Source: CAWJPW01 sp963844845
GTDB lineage: Bacteria > Acidobacteriota > Thermoanaerobaculia > Thermoanaerobaculales > Sulfomarinibacteraceae
Direction: 5' to 3'
DNA: 64,000 bases
NCBI GenBank assembly: GCA_963844845.1
Contig: CAWJPW010000003.1
Coordinates: 620,001-684,000 of the forward strand
The notes below the pieces were generated by a model. The model worked only from the letters and a program-made list of their open reading frames with translations, was not told the origin of the DNA and searched no databases. This document shows positions 44,358-54,018 of the stretch, piece by piece (positions within the stretch are counted from its first letter, which is position 1; each line of letters begins with the position of its first letter). The position numbers and the translations under genes were made by a program.

Positions 44358-45776
44358 ATGCGCTGGTTCACGCGAGGGCTCGCTGTTTCGACGGTGGCGA
44401 TGGTTGCCGGTACGGCGGCTGCAGCCGCGATCTTCACGGCGGGGGCGGACGGCTTCTACCCGACCGTCCAGGCCGCCATCGACCAGGCCGTCACTCAGGG
44501 AGGTGACGCCGAGATCGAGGTGGAGGCAGGGGCCTACCACGAGCACCTGCTGGTGTCGCCGTCCTTCTCGTCGGCGACTCTGAGAATCGTCGGTGGATGG
44601 GACGGGACCTTCAGCGGCCGCAGCAGCGATCCGTCGATGACCGTCATCGACGGTGATGCCAGTGGGCGAGCCATGGCCCTGGAGCCCGGCGGGGGGACGC
44701 TGATCATCGAGGACCTGACGCTCACGAACGGCATGTCCACCAGTGCGGGGGGCGGTCTGTATCTTCACCCCACCGGGAGCGTCTCCGTCACTGTCAGCGA
44801 CTGCCGCATCACGCTAAACAACGCCACGGCCGCGGCGTCGGCCGAAGGCGGGGGGATCGACGCCTACCTTTCTGGAAGCAGTGTGCTCGCGGTGGTGAAC
44901 ACCGTGATCAGCGACAACCTCGCTCATTCGACCGGCGGCTCAGCGGCCGGCGGAGGCCTCGAGATCGTGGTGTCCGACGTGGCCTCCGCCGGCATCAGGG
45001 GTTGCCGGATCCAGGGCAATACCGCGAGAAGCGACGTCTCAAGCCAGGTCACCGGAGGTGGAATCGACGGCGCCGTGTACGAGCAGGCGGACATGGTGAT
45101 CAGCGACTCGCTGGTGAGCGACAACACGCTGGCCGGGTCGGGGTTCTGCTTTGCTCCCGGCGGGGCGTTCAGTCTCGGCGCGTTCTCCACGACGCCGCAG
45201 GGCATGCTGACGGCGACCCGCAACCGGTGGCTGGACAACACGTGCACGACGGCCTCCGCCGCTCCCCAGGTGGACGTCAACACCAGCGGAGCAACGCTCG
45301 CCCTGGTGACCGACTCGGAGCTGGTGGGCGGGAACGGTGGTGGCGCAGAGGCGCACGCCTACGACACCTCCCAGATCGAGCTCGTCAATCTCACGGTCGC
45401 AGGCAACTCGGGCCCCGGCCTGTATCTCGTCCAGCAGCACAGCTCCGCCCTCTCCCTCGCCAACGCCATCGTCGACCTCAACGGCACCAACATCGTCTCC
45501 AGCGGCACGGTGACCACCACCACGAACCTGGTGGGCAGCGATCCTCACTTCAAGGATGCGGCGGGCGGTGACTACGGCGTTCTGGCCGACTCGTCGGCCA
45601 TCGACCAGGGAAGCAACACGGTGGCCGGTGGCCTCGGCTCAATGGACATCAACCGCTGCGCCCGCATCCAGAACGGCATCGTGGACGAGGGCGCGACCGA
45701 GCAGGCCAGCGTCTACTGCGGGGGTTTCGAGCTTGGCGGACCGTTTCGGTGGTCATCGGTGGTGGGGACGCCGTGA
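44358..45776 (+). CDS. Secreted beta-helix protein (POMP-like) with GFE tail, tandem copy 1
   Basis: 472 residues from ATG 44358. Signal peptide (MRWFTRGLAVSTVAMVAGTA) is followed by AGADGFYPTVQAAIDQAVTQ and IVGGWDGTFSGRSSDPSMTV, the same opening as the 1-1855 and 46050 proteins. The middle has right-handed beta-helix rungs (DCRITLNNATAAAS; NTVISDNLAHSTGG; GCRIQGNTARS; DSLVSDNTLAG; NLTVAGNSGPGL). The C-terminal module DPHFKDAAGGDYGVLADSSA leads to the tail YCGGFELGGPFRWSSVVGTP. It is probably surface-exposed. The following gene is a diverged duplicate. Confidence 0.85.
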   Translation: MRWFTRGLAVSTVAMVAGTAAAAAIFTAGADGFYPTVQAAIDQAVTQGGDAEIEVEAGAYHEHLLVSPSFSSATLRIVGGWDGTFSGRSSDPSMTVIDGDASGRAMALEPGGGTLIIEDLTLTNGMSTSAGGGLYLHPTGSVSVTVSDCRITLNNATAAASAEGGGIDAYLSGSSVLAVVNTVISDNLAHSTGGSAAGGGLEIVVSDVASAGIRGCRIQGNTARSDVSSQVTGGGIDGAVYEQADMVISDSLVSDNTLAGSGFCFAPGGAFSLGAFSTTPQGMLTATRNRWLDNTCTTASAAPQVDVNTSGATLALVTDSELVGGNGGGAEAHAYDTSQIELVNLTVAGNSGPGLYLVQQHSSALSLANAIVDLNGTNIVSSGTVTTTTNLVGSDPHFKDAAGGDYGVLADSSAIDQGSNTVAGGLGSMDINRCARIQNGIVDEGATEQASVYCGGFELGGPFRWSSVVGTP

Positions 45777-46049
45777 CCGTGTCCTGGCCAGGGGCCTGGG
45801 TCCGCTGGCGCCGGCCGCACACCTGGGTGACACACACGGGCGCGTCGGTGCCTTCGAGGGAGCCGTTGCGGCAGTCGGGGATTGCGCTCGTCGGCGTCCC
45901 GCCGGGTGGGAAGCCGGGCGGAGTTTACCGCGTTGTACTTTGTTGCGAATGAATCACAGCGAATGTTCTGCCGGTCCGCGCCCGCCCCGCTCAGCCTCAA
46001 ATGGAGAGAGCTCGGACGCCGCGGCGGTCCTGCGAAAGGGGAGGAAGTC

Positions 46050-47461
46050 ATGAACAAGCTGCAGTGGGTTGTTGCTACCCTGGCGGCCGTCCTGGTCCCC
46101 GGTCTTGCGAGTGCGATCGTGGCCTTCAGAGTCGGTCCGGAAGGCAGTTATGCCACGATTCAGGCGGGCCTCGACGCGGCGCTGAGCGGTAACGGCGATG
46201 CCCTGGTCGAGGTGGAGGCCGGCACCTATCACGAACACCTGTCGGTGACCCGCGCGTTCACGTCCGGCACCGTCGACGTCATAGGTGGGTGGGATCCGAC
46301 GTTCGCGCACTACAGCAGAGATCCAGCGGACACGGTCGTCAACGGCGACGGAACCGGCCGGACGGTCGACCTCGAGCCCGGCGGGGGGACGTTGATCCTG
46401 AAGGAGATGACTTTCACCGGCGGCCTCGCAACCGATGGTGGCGGCGGCGGCCTGAAGTTCGCCCCCGTGCTGAGCAGCTACGTCGAGCTCGTGCACTGCG
46501 TCGTCAGTGGAAACGTCGTGATCCTCCCGACGAACGCCTCCGGGGGGGGATCGAGGCCCACCTCGACGGGATCAGTCGGCTCCAGCTGGTGGGCTGCGAC
46601 GTGTCCGACAACACCGCGTACTCCACCAGCTCTCTCGCTTTTGGAGGCGGCCTCGACCTGTCGCTGACCGCGACGTCGTCGGCATTCATCCAGGGCAGTC
46701 GGATCGAGGGCAACAGGTGCCAGGTGACGGGCGGTAACGGGTTGAGCGGCGGTGGTATCGCGGTCACGGTCTCCGACTATGGCGAGCTCGTGCTCGACGA
46801 CTCGGTGATCAGCGGCAACCTCCTCCAAGGAGGGGGAATCGGAGTCGGTGCCGGCGGGGCGCTCAGCGCCGAGGTCGGCTCAACGACCGATCAGGGCCTG
46901 ATCATCGCAGAGAGGGATCGATGGGTGGACAACACCTCCACTTCGAGCGGCGTGGAGCCGCAGGTGTTCGTGAGCACCGTCGGCCAGAGCGAAGGACTGC
47001 TCAGCGACTCGGTCGTCTCCGGTGGTGACGGCGGCGGTGTCGAGGGGTACGGCTACGACAGCTCGGAGCTCTATCTCACCAACCTCACGGTGGCCGGGAA
47101 CGCCGGCGACGGCGTGTTCCTCGGCCAGAACGACACCTCCATCGTCAACATCGCCAACTCCATCGTCGACCTCAACGACACGGATACGAGCTACGGGGGA
47201 ACGGTGGGCGCGATCGACGACCTGGTGAGTGTGGATCCCCACTTCAAGGACGCTGCCGCCGGCAACTACGGGGTCCTGGCCGACTCGCCCGCCATCGATC
47301 AGGGCAGCAACACGGCAACAGGCGTCGGACCCATGGACGTCAACCGCTGTGCCCGCATCCAGAACGGAACCGTGGACGAGGGCGCCTCCGAGCAGGCCAG
47401 CATCTACTGCAGCGACTTCGAGCTGGGCGGCAGCTTCCGCTGGTCGAGCACGGCGCCGTAG
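46050..47461 (+). CDS. Secreted beta-helix protein, tandem copy 2, frameshifted in a poly-G tract
   Basis: ATG 46050 follows AAAGGGGAGGAAGTC. The first ~165 codons (MNKLQWVVATLAAVLVPGLA; VGPEGSYATIQAGLDAAL; VIGGWDPTFAHYSRDPADTV) run to NASGGG at a G8 tract (46542-46549). The homologous continuation GIEAHLDGISRLQLVGCDVS ... to the tail YCSDFELGGSFRWSSTAP lies in the next frame. Adding one G (G9) restores a full-length protein of ~470 residues like its neighbour. This could be slipped-strand phase variation, a fixed pseudogene or a sequencing/assembly error. Without the shift, the first frame ends at 46667. Confidence 0.7.
46542..46549 (+). repeat. Poly-G tract at the frameshift
   Basis: Eight consecutive G within the coding region; nine are needed to keep the beta-helix frame open. 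Tracts of this length are prone to slipped-strand changes. Confidence 0.7.
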
Positions 47462-47640
47462 CCCTCGAGCTCGGCTCGCTCGAGCGGCTGGAGCACACGG
47501 CGACGTCAGCAGCCGAGATCCGAGCCCTTGCTCCGTGGCTGTAGGGCGCTTCGTTCTGCAGTTCTCGTGTCTCGTGGATTCCATGGTGCTCGTGCTGCTG
47601 GCGCCCGGCTCTGGGAGGCCGGGCAGCGCTAGAATGAGCC

Positions 47641-50600
47641 ATGCGCAAGGAGCCGGCCCCGCCCTTCGTCCACCTCCACCAGCACAGCCACTACTCGCTG
47701 CTGGACGCGACCATCACCATCCCGGAGCTCGTCCAGCAGGTGGCCAGGTTGGACATGCCGGCGGTGGCCCTCACCGACCACGGCAACGTGTTCGGCGCCT
47801 TCCAGTTCCACAAGGAGGCGGTGAAGGCCGGTCTGCGGCCGGTGATCGGCTGCGAGGTCTACGTGGCGCCCGGCGACCACCGCCACAAGTCGCCGGTACC
47901 GGGCCGTCGCAGGCCGTACCACCACCTCGTTCTTCTCGCCGAGAACCAGCAGGGCTACCGCAACCTCGCGAGGCTGGTGAGCGATGCTTACCTGGAGGGT
48001 TTCTACCACCGCCCGCGAATCTCCAAGGAGCTGCTTGCCGGCAACGCCGACGGCCTCATCGCTCTGTCGGCCTGCCTCTCCGGTGAGGTGCCCGAGCTGA
48101 TCCTGGCCCGTGACCTCGACGCTGCGGTGCGTGCGGCCGAGGAGTACCGGGAGATCCTCGGCGAGGGCGACTTCTTCCTGGAGATCCAGGACCACGGGCT
48201 GCCCGACGAGGAGTTCGTACGGGAGGGGATGGTCGAGGTGTCGAGGCGCACCGGCATCCCGCTGGTGGCAACCAACGACTGCCACTTCCATCACCGCGAC
48301 GACACCTTCGCCCACCGCGTGCTCATCGGCATCGGCCAGAACAAGAACCTGGAGGAGCTGCAGCGCGGCTACGCCTACAACGCAGAGTTCTACGTCAAGT
48401 CCCCGGCGGAGATGCACGAGCTCTTTGCGGACTACCCGGGCGCGTGCGAGCGCACGGTGGAGATCGCCGAGCGCTGCCACGTGCTCTTCGATACGGACAC
48501 CTTGCACCTGCCCGGGTACCCCGTGCCCGAGGGCCACAGCGCCGTCACCTTCCTTCGCGAGGTGGCGCAGGAGGGGCTCGAGCGCCGCCTCGCCGACGGC
48601 CGACCTCGGCGGACCGATGCCAAGGCATGGTCCGACCGCCTCGAGCATGAGCTCGGCGTCATCGAGCGCATGGGCTTCCCCGGCTACTTCCTGGTGGTGT
48701 GGGACTTCATCCGCTACGCCAAGGAGACGGGGATCCCGGTGGGACCGGGACGCGGGTCGGCGGCGGGCTCGGCGGTGTCCTACGCCCTGGGAATCACGGA
48801 CATCGATCCGTTGGAGTACGATCTGCTCTTCGAGCGCTTCCTCAACCCCGAGCGAATCTCGATGCCCGACATCGACATCGACTTCTGCCAGCGGCGCCGC
48901 GACGAGGTGATCCAGTACGTGCGGGAGCGCTACGGGGCGGACTCGGTGTGCCAGATCGCCACCTTCAACATCCTCAAGGCGCGCTCGGCGGTGCGCGACG
49001 TGGGGCGGGTCATGGGCATGACCTTCGCGGACGTCGACCGCATCGCCAAGCTGATTCCCGAGGACCTCAACATCACCGTCGACGAGGCGCTGCGCACCTC
49101 GCCGCAGCTCAAGGAGATGGTCGACGGCGACGAGGACGTGCGCCAGCTGGTGACGACGGCGGCGCGGCTGGAAGGGCTTGCCCGCCACTGCGGGGTGCAC
49201 GCCGCCGGAGTGGTGATCGCGCCGGAGCCGCTGGTCAACCTGGTGCCGCTCTACCGCACCTCGCACGACGAGGTGACGACCCAGTTCGACAAGGACGACG
49301 TCGAGGCCCTGGGCCTGCTCAAGATGGACTTCCTGGGTCTCCGCACCCTCACGGTGATCGCAGATGCCTTGGAGTCCATCCGCCACACCGAGGGCTCCGC
49401 CCCCGACCTCGACGCCATTCCTCTCGACGACGAGGCCGTGTTCGGGCTCTTCTCCGCAGGCGAGACCGACGGCATCTTCCAGTTCGAGTCGTCGGGCATG
49501 AAGGAGGTGCTGCGCAAGGTGCAACCGCGGGTGTTCACCGACATCGCCGCCCTCAACGCACTGTACCGGCCCGGCCCCATGGCCTTCATCGACGACTACT
49601 CGGACCGCAAGCACAAGCGCAAGCCCATCACCTACATCTTCCCGGAGCTCGAGGAGATCCTCGGCGAGACCTACGGGATCATCGTCTACCAGGAGCAGGT
49701 GATGCGCATCGCTGTGAAGATCGCCGGCTTCTCCCTGGCCAAGGCGGACACCCTGCGCAAGGCAATGGGCAAGAAGAAGCAGGAAATCATCGACGAGGAG
49801 GGCGCCAACTTCATCAAGGGCGGTATCGCCAACGGCTACCCCGAGGGCAAGGTGCGGCAGCTGTGGGAGCAGATCGTGCCCTTCGCCAAGTACGGCTTCA
49901 ACAAGTCGCACTCAGTGGCCTACGCCCATGTGGCCTACATCACCGCGTACCTCAAGACCCACTACCCGGCACACTTCATGGCGGCGATGCTCACCTCCGA
50001 GGCCTCCAACACCGACAAGCTGAGCCAGTATCTGGGACGGTCCCGCCAGATGGGGATCACCATCCTGCCCCCCGACATCAACGCCTCGCAGAACATGTTC
50101 ACGGTGGAGGACGGGAACCTCCGCTTCGGGCTGGTGGCGGTGAAGGGGGTGGGAGAGGGTGCCGTGGGCTGCATGATCGCGGCCCGTGAGCGCGCGGGCC
50201 GCTTCGACTCGGTGAGCGATTTCTTGCGCGCGTTGCCGCCGCGCTCGGTGAACCACAAGGTGGTGGAGTGCCTGGCCAAGGCTGGGTGCTTCGACTCCCT
50301 GGGGGTGCCGCGCAAGGGCGTGGTGGAGCGCCTCGAGCAGCTCATGGAGATGACCGCCCGGGAGCGGGAGCAGCGCGAGCTCGGCCAAGGGTTCCTGTTC
50401 GACGACCTGCCCTCGGACGCCCTCGAGGCCGAGCTCGGCGATGCCGCCGAGGCCGACGAGTTCGAGCGTCTGGCGTGGGAGCGCGAGGCCCTGGGTTTCT
50501 ACCTCTCCGGCCACCCGGTGGCCCGCTACCAGGAGCAGCTCGCGCGCTTCGCGGACTCGCGGGTGGAGGAGCTGCCGGCACGCTTCGCCGCCCGCTGGGA

Positions 50601-51207
50601 GCAGGTTTCGGTGGGGGGCATGATCACCGGCCTCAAGGTCATCCCCATCAAGCGCGAGGGACCCAACCAGGGGCGCCGGATGGCGGTATTCAACCTGGAG
50701 GACACCTCGGGCGGCGTCCGCGTCGTGGCCTTTCCCGACATCTACGAGAGCTGCCGCGAGGCGGTGAGCAACGACACCATGGTACTCGTGGCCGCGTCTC
50801 TCAAGGGCGAGGGCGAGCACGTGGAGCTGATGGCGGAGGAGGTCACGCTGCTGGACGCCATCGACATGGAGCGCGCCTCCGCTCTGCGCATCACGCTCGT
50901 CCTTGACGGGCTCGACGAGGCCGGGGTGGAGGAGCTGCGCGAGTACCTGCTGAACCACTCTGGGCAGCTTCCGGTGCGCTTCGAGCTGGTGCGGCGCGGG
51001 CGGTTCCGCGCCCGCCTGGTGCCGCCGCCCGCCCTGTCGGTGGACCCGACGCCGGAGTTCATGGCCGGGTTGGCGGCGCTGCTGGGCCGGGGCCGCACCG
51101 AGTTCGAGTTCCACGACACGACGCGAGCGCGCAACGGCGGTGGGCCGCCGCCGGCGGAGAGCCTCCGTGATCTCGACGGCGCGGAGGCTGGGGCGTACGT
51201 CAACTGA
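47641..51207 (+). CDS. dnaE: DNA polymerase III subunit alpha
   Basis: 1188 residues from ATG 47641. N-terminal PHP domain (FVHLHQHSHYSLLDATITI; ALTDHGNVFGAFQF), polymerase core with GPGRGSAAGSAVSYALGI and the catalytic aspartates in MPDIDIDFCQ, the tandem helix-hairpin-helix region (FGLVAVKGVGEGAVGCMI) and an OB-fold (VSVGGMITGLKVIPIKREG) near the C-terminus. It is full length for DnaE. A possible -10 (TAGAAT, 47630-47635) lies only six bases before the ATG, so the message may be leaderless; no ribosome-binding site is seen. Antisense frames of 700+ aa here are codon-bias shadows. Confidence 0.97.
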   Translation: MRKEPAPPFVHLHQHSHYSLLDATITIPELVQQVARLDMPAVALTDHGNVFGAFQFHKEAVKAGLRPVIGCEVYVAPGDHRHKSPVPGRRRPYHHLVLLAENQQGYRNLARLVSDAYLEGFYHRPRISKELLAGNADGLIALSACLSGEVPELILARDLDAAVRAAEEYREILGEGDFFLEIQDHGLPDEEFVREGMVEVSRRTGIPLVATNDCHFHHRDDTFAHRVLIGIGQNKNLEELQRGYAYNAEFYVKSPAEMHELFADYPGACERTVEIAERCHVLFDTDTLHLPGYPVPEGHSAVTFLREVAQEGLERRLADGRPRRTDAKAWSDRLEHELGVIERMGFPGYFLVVWDFIRYAKETGIPVGPGRGSAAGSAVSYALGITDIDPLEYDLLFERFLNPERISMPDIDIDFCQRRRDEVIQYVRERYGADSVCQIATFNILKARSAVRDVGRVMGMTFADVDRIAKLIPEDLNITVDEALRTSPQLKEMVDGDEDVRQLVTTAARLEGLARHCGVHAAGVVIAPEPLVNLVPLYRTSHDEVTTQFDKDDVEALGLLKMDFLGLRTLTVIADALESIRHTEGSAPDLDAIPLDDEAVFGLFSAGETDGIFQFESSGMKEVLRKVQPRVFTDIAALNALYRPGPMAFIDDYSDRKHKRKPITYIFPELEEILGETYGIIVYQEQVMRIAVKIAGFSLAKADTLRKAMGKKKQEIIDEEGANFIKGGIANGYPEGKVRQLWEQIVPFAKYGFNKSHSVAYAHVAYITAYLKTHYPAHFMAAMLTSEASNTDKLSQYLGRSRQMGITILPPDINASQNMFTVEDGNLRFGLVAVKGVGEGAVGCMIAARERAGRFDSVSDFLRALPPRSVNHKVVECLAKAGCFDSLGVPRKGVVERLEQLMEMTAREREQRELGQGFLFDDLPSDALEAELGDAAEADEFERLAWEREALGFYLSGHPVARYQEQLARFADSRVEELPARFAARWEQVSVGGMITGLKVIPIKREGPNQGRRMAVFNLEDTSGGVRVVAFPDIYESCREAVSNDTMVLVAASLKGEGEHVELMAEEVTLLDAIDMERASALRITLVLDGLDEAGVEELREYLLNHSGQLPVRFELVRRGRFRARLVPPPALSVDPTPEFMAGLAALLGRGRTEFEFHDTTRARNGGGPPPAESLRDLDGAEAGAYVN

Positions 51208-51298
51208 TCTCCTGATTCGAAGATCCCAATGGGCTCTTCGCATGCCGTCGCGGCCCTGGCTGAGCGAACAGCAGAAAGGGCCGTCCACACAGGACACG
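51207..51298 (-). repeat. Palindromic element, copy 5 (internal deletion)
   Basis: CTCCTGATTCGAAGATCCCA with ATGGGCTCTTCGCATG matches one terminus of the 162-bp family in the orientation of copy 1. CGTCGCGGCCCTGGCTG continues the match, and ACACAGGACAC marks the other end. About 70 bp of the middle are missing. It starts at the dnaE stop codon. Confidence 0.7.
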
Positions 51299-51324
51299 AG
51301 TCCCTGCGCTGGTCACCCCGGCCG

Positions 51325-51354
51325 TTGACATCTGATCGGCGGTTCTCCTAGAGT
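51325..51354 (+). promoter_or_regulatory. metK promoter
   Basis: Consensus -35 TTGACA (51325-51330), 18-base spacer and TAGAGT (51349-51354). Transcription would start near 51361, giving a leader of about 260 bases before metK. Confidence 0.65.
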
Positions 51355-51360
51355 CGTCGT

Positions 51361-51477
51361 GGCGCCGATTTGAATCGCAGCTTGCGGGCGCCAGGGTCTG
51401 GGGCACCGTGGGAGATGCTCACGGGGCCGCAGGTTCGTAGAACCGCTAAAGCGCGAGGGATAACGAGGCAAGGCCCG
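51361..51477 (+). promoter_or_regulatory. SAM-riboswitch-like aptamer upstream of metK
   Basis: The leader folds into several helices: GGCGCC with GGGCGCC, CCGTG with CACGG around GGAGATGCT, and GGTTC-GTA-GAACC (51432-51444) followed by GCTAAAGCG. GCTAAA is a core motif of SAM-I-clan aptamers, and the ATTTGA...TTGCGGGCGCCA...GCACCGTG pattern is reminiscent of the SAM-I/IV variant class. An intrinsic terminator follows directly and the downstream gene makes SAM, so SAM-dependent attenuation is the natural reading. The exact class is not certain by eye. Confidence 0.6.
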
Positions 51478-51507
51478 AGCCCGGCGCTTCATGCGACGGG
51501 CTTTTTT
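51478..51507 (+). terminator. Rho-independent terminator in the metK leader
   Basis: AGCCCG (51478-51483) pairs with CGGGCT (51497-51502), with an inner CGC/GCG extension, and is followed by a run of T. It lies 115 bases before the metK ATG, as expected for a riboswitch expression platform. Confidence 0.85.
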
Positions 51508-51621
51508 GTATCGCGGCCCGCCGCGCGAGGGAGCGACGGACCGCGCAGTCCGGGCGGGGCGGGGCGGTGCGGTCGGGAATCGAGCCGCAGTCTCACGACA
51601 TTGAGAGGGCAGGAGAGACAG

Positions 51622-52827
51622 ATGACCACGAGCTTTCCCGAAACGCACGAGCCGCGGCTCTTCACGTCGGAGTCGGTGACCGAGGGCCACCCGGACAAGG
51701 TGGCGGACCAGATCTCCGACGCCGTTCTCGACGCGCACCTCGCCGAGGACCCGGCCTCGCGGGTGGCCTGCGAGACCCTGGTGACCACCGGGCGGGTGGT
51801 AGTGGCGGGGGAGATCACCTCCAGCGCCTCGGTGGACGTGGAAGCGGTGGTGCGTGAGACCATCCGCCGCATCGGCTACGTGCGCGCCGGCGGGGGTTTC
51901 GACGCCACATCGAGTCGCGTCGACGTGCTCCTCGATCCCCAGGCCGGGGACATCGCCATGGGCGTGGACACCGGCGGAGCCGGCGATCAGGGTCTGATGT
52001 TCGGCTACGCCTGCGATGAGACCCCGGAGCTCATGCCGCTTCCCATCATGCTGGCGCATCGCCTCACCCGCCGCCTCGCCGAGGCGCGCCGGGAGAAGGT
52101 GCTGCCATGGCTCCGTCCCGACGGCAAGTCACAGGTCACTGTGGAGTACGACGGCGACCGGCCGCGGCGCGTCAGCGCAGTGGTCGTGTCGTGCCAGCAT
52201 GACCCGGAGGCGGCCATCGAGCGGGTCCGTGACGGAGTCCGGGAGGCCGTGGTCGGGCCGGTGATCCCCGGCGAACTGCTGGACCGGAGCACCCGCTTCC
52301 ACATCAACCCCACCGGCCGCTTCGTCGAGGGCGGGCCGCAGGCGGACTGCGGCCTCACCGGCCGCAAGATCATCGTCGACACCTACGGCGGCGCCGTGCC
52401 GCACGGGGGTGGGGCCTTCTCGGGCAAGGACGCCACCAAGGTGGACCGCTCGGCCGCCTACATGACCCGCCACGTGGCCAAAGCCATGGTGGCTGCGGGC
52501 CTCGCCCGGCGCGCCCTCGTGCAGGTTGCCTACGCCATCGGGGTGGCCGACCCCGTGTCGGTGCTGGTGGAGAGCTTCGGCACCGGTGCGGCGCCCGACC
52601 ACCGGCTCGCTGCCCTGGTGCGGGAGATTTTCGACCTTCGCCCGCCCGGCATCATCGAGGCCCTCCAGCTGCGGCGGCCCGTCTTCCTCCCCACCGCGGC
52701 GTATGGACACTTCGGCCGTAGTGGCCCCGGGTTCTCCTGGGAGCAGGTGGACGACGCGGTGCGCCGCCTGCGTAGCGCCGCCGAGGCGGCGGGAGTCGAG
52801 GTGCGGGAAGCGACGGACGCGGCGTAG
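51622..52827 (+). CDS. metK: S-adenosylmethionine synthetase
   Basis: 401 residues from ATG 51622 (GGCAGGAG upstream). It makes SAM from methionine and ATP. Signatures: FTSESVTEGHPDKVADQISD, the loop GAGDQGLMFGYACDET and the phosphate-binding GGGAFSGKDATKVDRSAAY. The frame extends upstream to 51370 but that part lies in the leader RNA. Length is normal. Control is probably by the upstream riboswitch and terminator. Confidence 0.97.
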   Translation: MTTSFPETHEPRLFTSESVTEGHPDKVADQISDAVLDAHLAEDPASRVACETLVTTGRVVVAGEITSSASVDVEAVVRETIRRIGYVRAGGGFDATSSRVDVLLDPQAGDIAMGVDTGGAGDQGLMFGYACDETPELMPLPIMLAHRLTRRLAEARREKVLPWLRPDGKSQVTVEYDGDRPRRVSAVVVSCQHDPEAAIERVRDGVREAVVGPVIPGELLDRSTRFHINPTGRFVEGGPQADCGLTGRKIIVDTYGGAVPHGGGAFSGKDATKVDRSAAYMTRHVAKAMVAAGLARRALVQVAYAIGVADPVSVLVESFGTGAAPDHRLAALVREIFDLRPPGIIEALQLRRPVFLPTAAYGHFGRSGPGFSWEQVDDAVRRLRSAAEAAGVEVREATDAA

Positions 52828-52845
52828 CCGCCCCCCCCCATTTCC

Positions 52846-54018
52846 CTACATCGTTGCCGGGCTCGCCTCCGGCCGCTCGGCGACGTTCACGCTCACCGTG
52901 TGCTCGACGCCAGCCCTGTTGAAGGTAACGCTCACCGTGTCGCCCACGCGGGTGGAGCTCTCCAGCGTGGTGGCGTAGTCGCGAGCACTCGCCACGGCCT
53001 TGCCGTTCACCGCTGTGACGACGTCGCCGCCCACCGGCATGATCACCGGCCCGATTCGCACCCGTTCACGGCCGCCCCTGATGCCGGCGCTCGCGGCCGG
53101 GCTGTCGGGGGCTACCTCGAGCACAAGGGCTCCGCGGGTGGCCGGCACGTCGATGCCGGCCTGGCGCAGCAGCTGGGCCCGCGAGGGGTTCAGTCCCAGC
53201 GTGACGAGCCCCAGCCAGGGATGAGGGTAGCGGCCGTGGGCGATGAGCTCGGGTACCACCCGCTTGACGGTGTCCACGGGGATCGCGAAGCCGATGCCGG
53301 CGGAGGAGTGACTGGGGCTGAAGATGGCGGCGTTCACCCCGATCAGCCGGCCGCCACGATCGAGGAGTGGGCCGCCGGAGTTGCCCGGGTTGATCGCCGC
53401 GTCGGTCTGGATGATCTCGCCCATGAAGCTGCCGTCGGGGCTCTGGATGACCCGGCCGAGCGAGCTGATGATACCCATGGTGGCGGTTCGCTCGAGGCCG
53501 AAGGGATTGCCCACGGCCACCACGAACTGGCCCACCTGAAGTCCGTCCGAGGTCCCCAGCGACACCGGCCGGAAGCTCGCGTCCGGTGCGTCGATGCTGA
53601 GGACGGCGAGGTCGTTGGACGGGTCGACGCCCACTAACCTGGCCGGCAGCGCGGTCTCGTCCGGGAGTGTCACGGTGACGTCCGACGAGTTTTCCACCAC
53701 GTGGAAGTTGGTGACGATGTGGCCGGCGGTGTCGTACACGAAGCCGGAGCCGGTGCCCTGCTGTGGCTCCGGCATGAGGGTGAACCCGGAGGGCATGACC
53801 GTGACGGTGACGTTGACCACCGAGGCGTCGGCACGCCGGCACACCGAGATGATCTCCTGCTCCAGGGCATCGGCGGAGATGCTGCCCCCGGTGGCCGTGG
53901 GCGCGGTGGTCGAGGCGGGAGTCGGTGCACCGCCGGCGGTGGGGCCGGCGCAAGCCGCGAAGGCGAGGGCGGTGCTGAGGACGATCGCGAAGACGGTGTG
54001 ACGGGGTCTGATGGCCAT
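52846..54018 (-). CDS. DegP/HtrA-type serine protease with PDZ domain, lipoprotein
   Basis: 390 residues from ATG 54018 (GGAGG five bases upstream; an in-frame GTG at 54024 overlaps it). The N-terminus ends in a lipobox (LAFAACAG), implying lipid anchoring, unlike soluble DegP. Catalytic triad: His in IVTNFHVVENS, Asp in DPSNDLAVLSID, Ser in NPGNSGGPLLD. One PDZ domain follows (GALVLEVAPDSPAASAGIRG; AVNGKAVASARDY). It has a Thr/Pro/Ala-rich linker after the lipobox. Role: envelope protein quality control. It is convergent with metK. Confidence 0.93.
   Translation of the reverse strand: MAIRPRHTVFAIVLSTALAFAACAGPTAGGAPTPASTTAPTATGGSISADALEQEIISVCRRADASVVNVTVTVMPSGFTLMPEPQQGTGSGFVYDTAGHIVTNFHVVENSSDVTVTLPDETALPARLVGVDPSNDLAVLSIDAPDASFRPVSLGTSDGLQVGQFVVAVGNPFGLERTATMGIISSLGRVIQSPDGSFMGEIIQTDAAINPGNSGGPLLDRGGRLIGVNAAIFSPSHSSAGIGFAIPVDTVKRVVPELIAHGRYPHPWLGLVTLGLNPSRAQLLRQAGIDVPATRGALVLEVAPDSPAASAGIRGGRERVRIGPVIMPVGGDVVTAVNGKAVASARDYATTLESSTRVGDTVSVTFNRAGVEHTVSVNVAERPEASPATM

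Noticed and set aside
47629..49911. 760-aa minus-strand frame opposite dnaE
   Set aside because: Codon-bias shadow of dnaE; the translation has no domain and dnaE is unambiguous. The same applies to the 815-aa frame opposite rnr (25398-27845).
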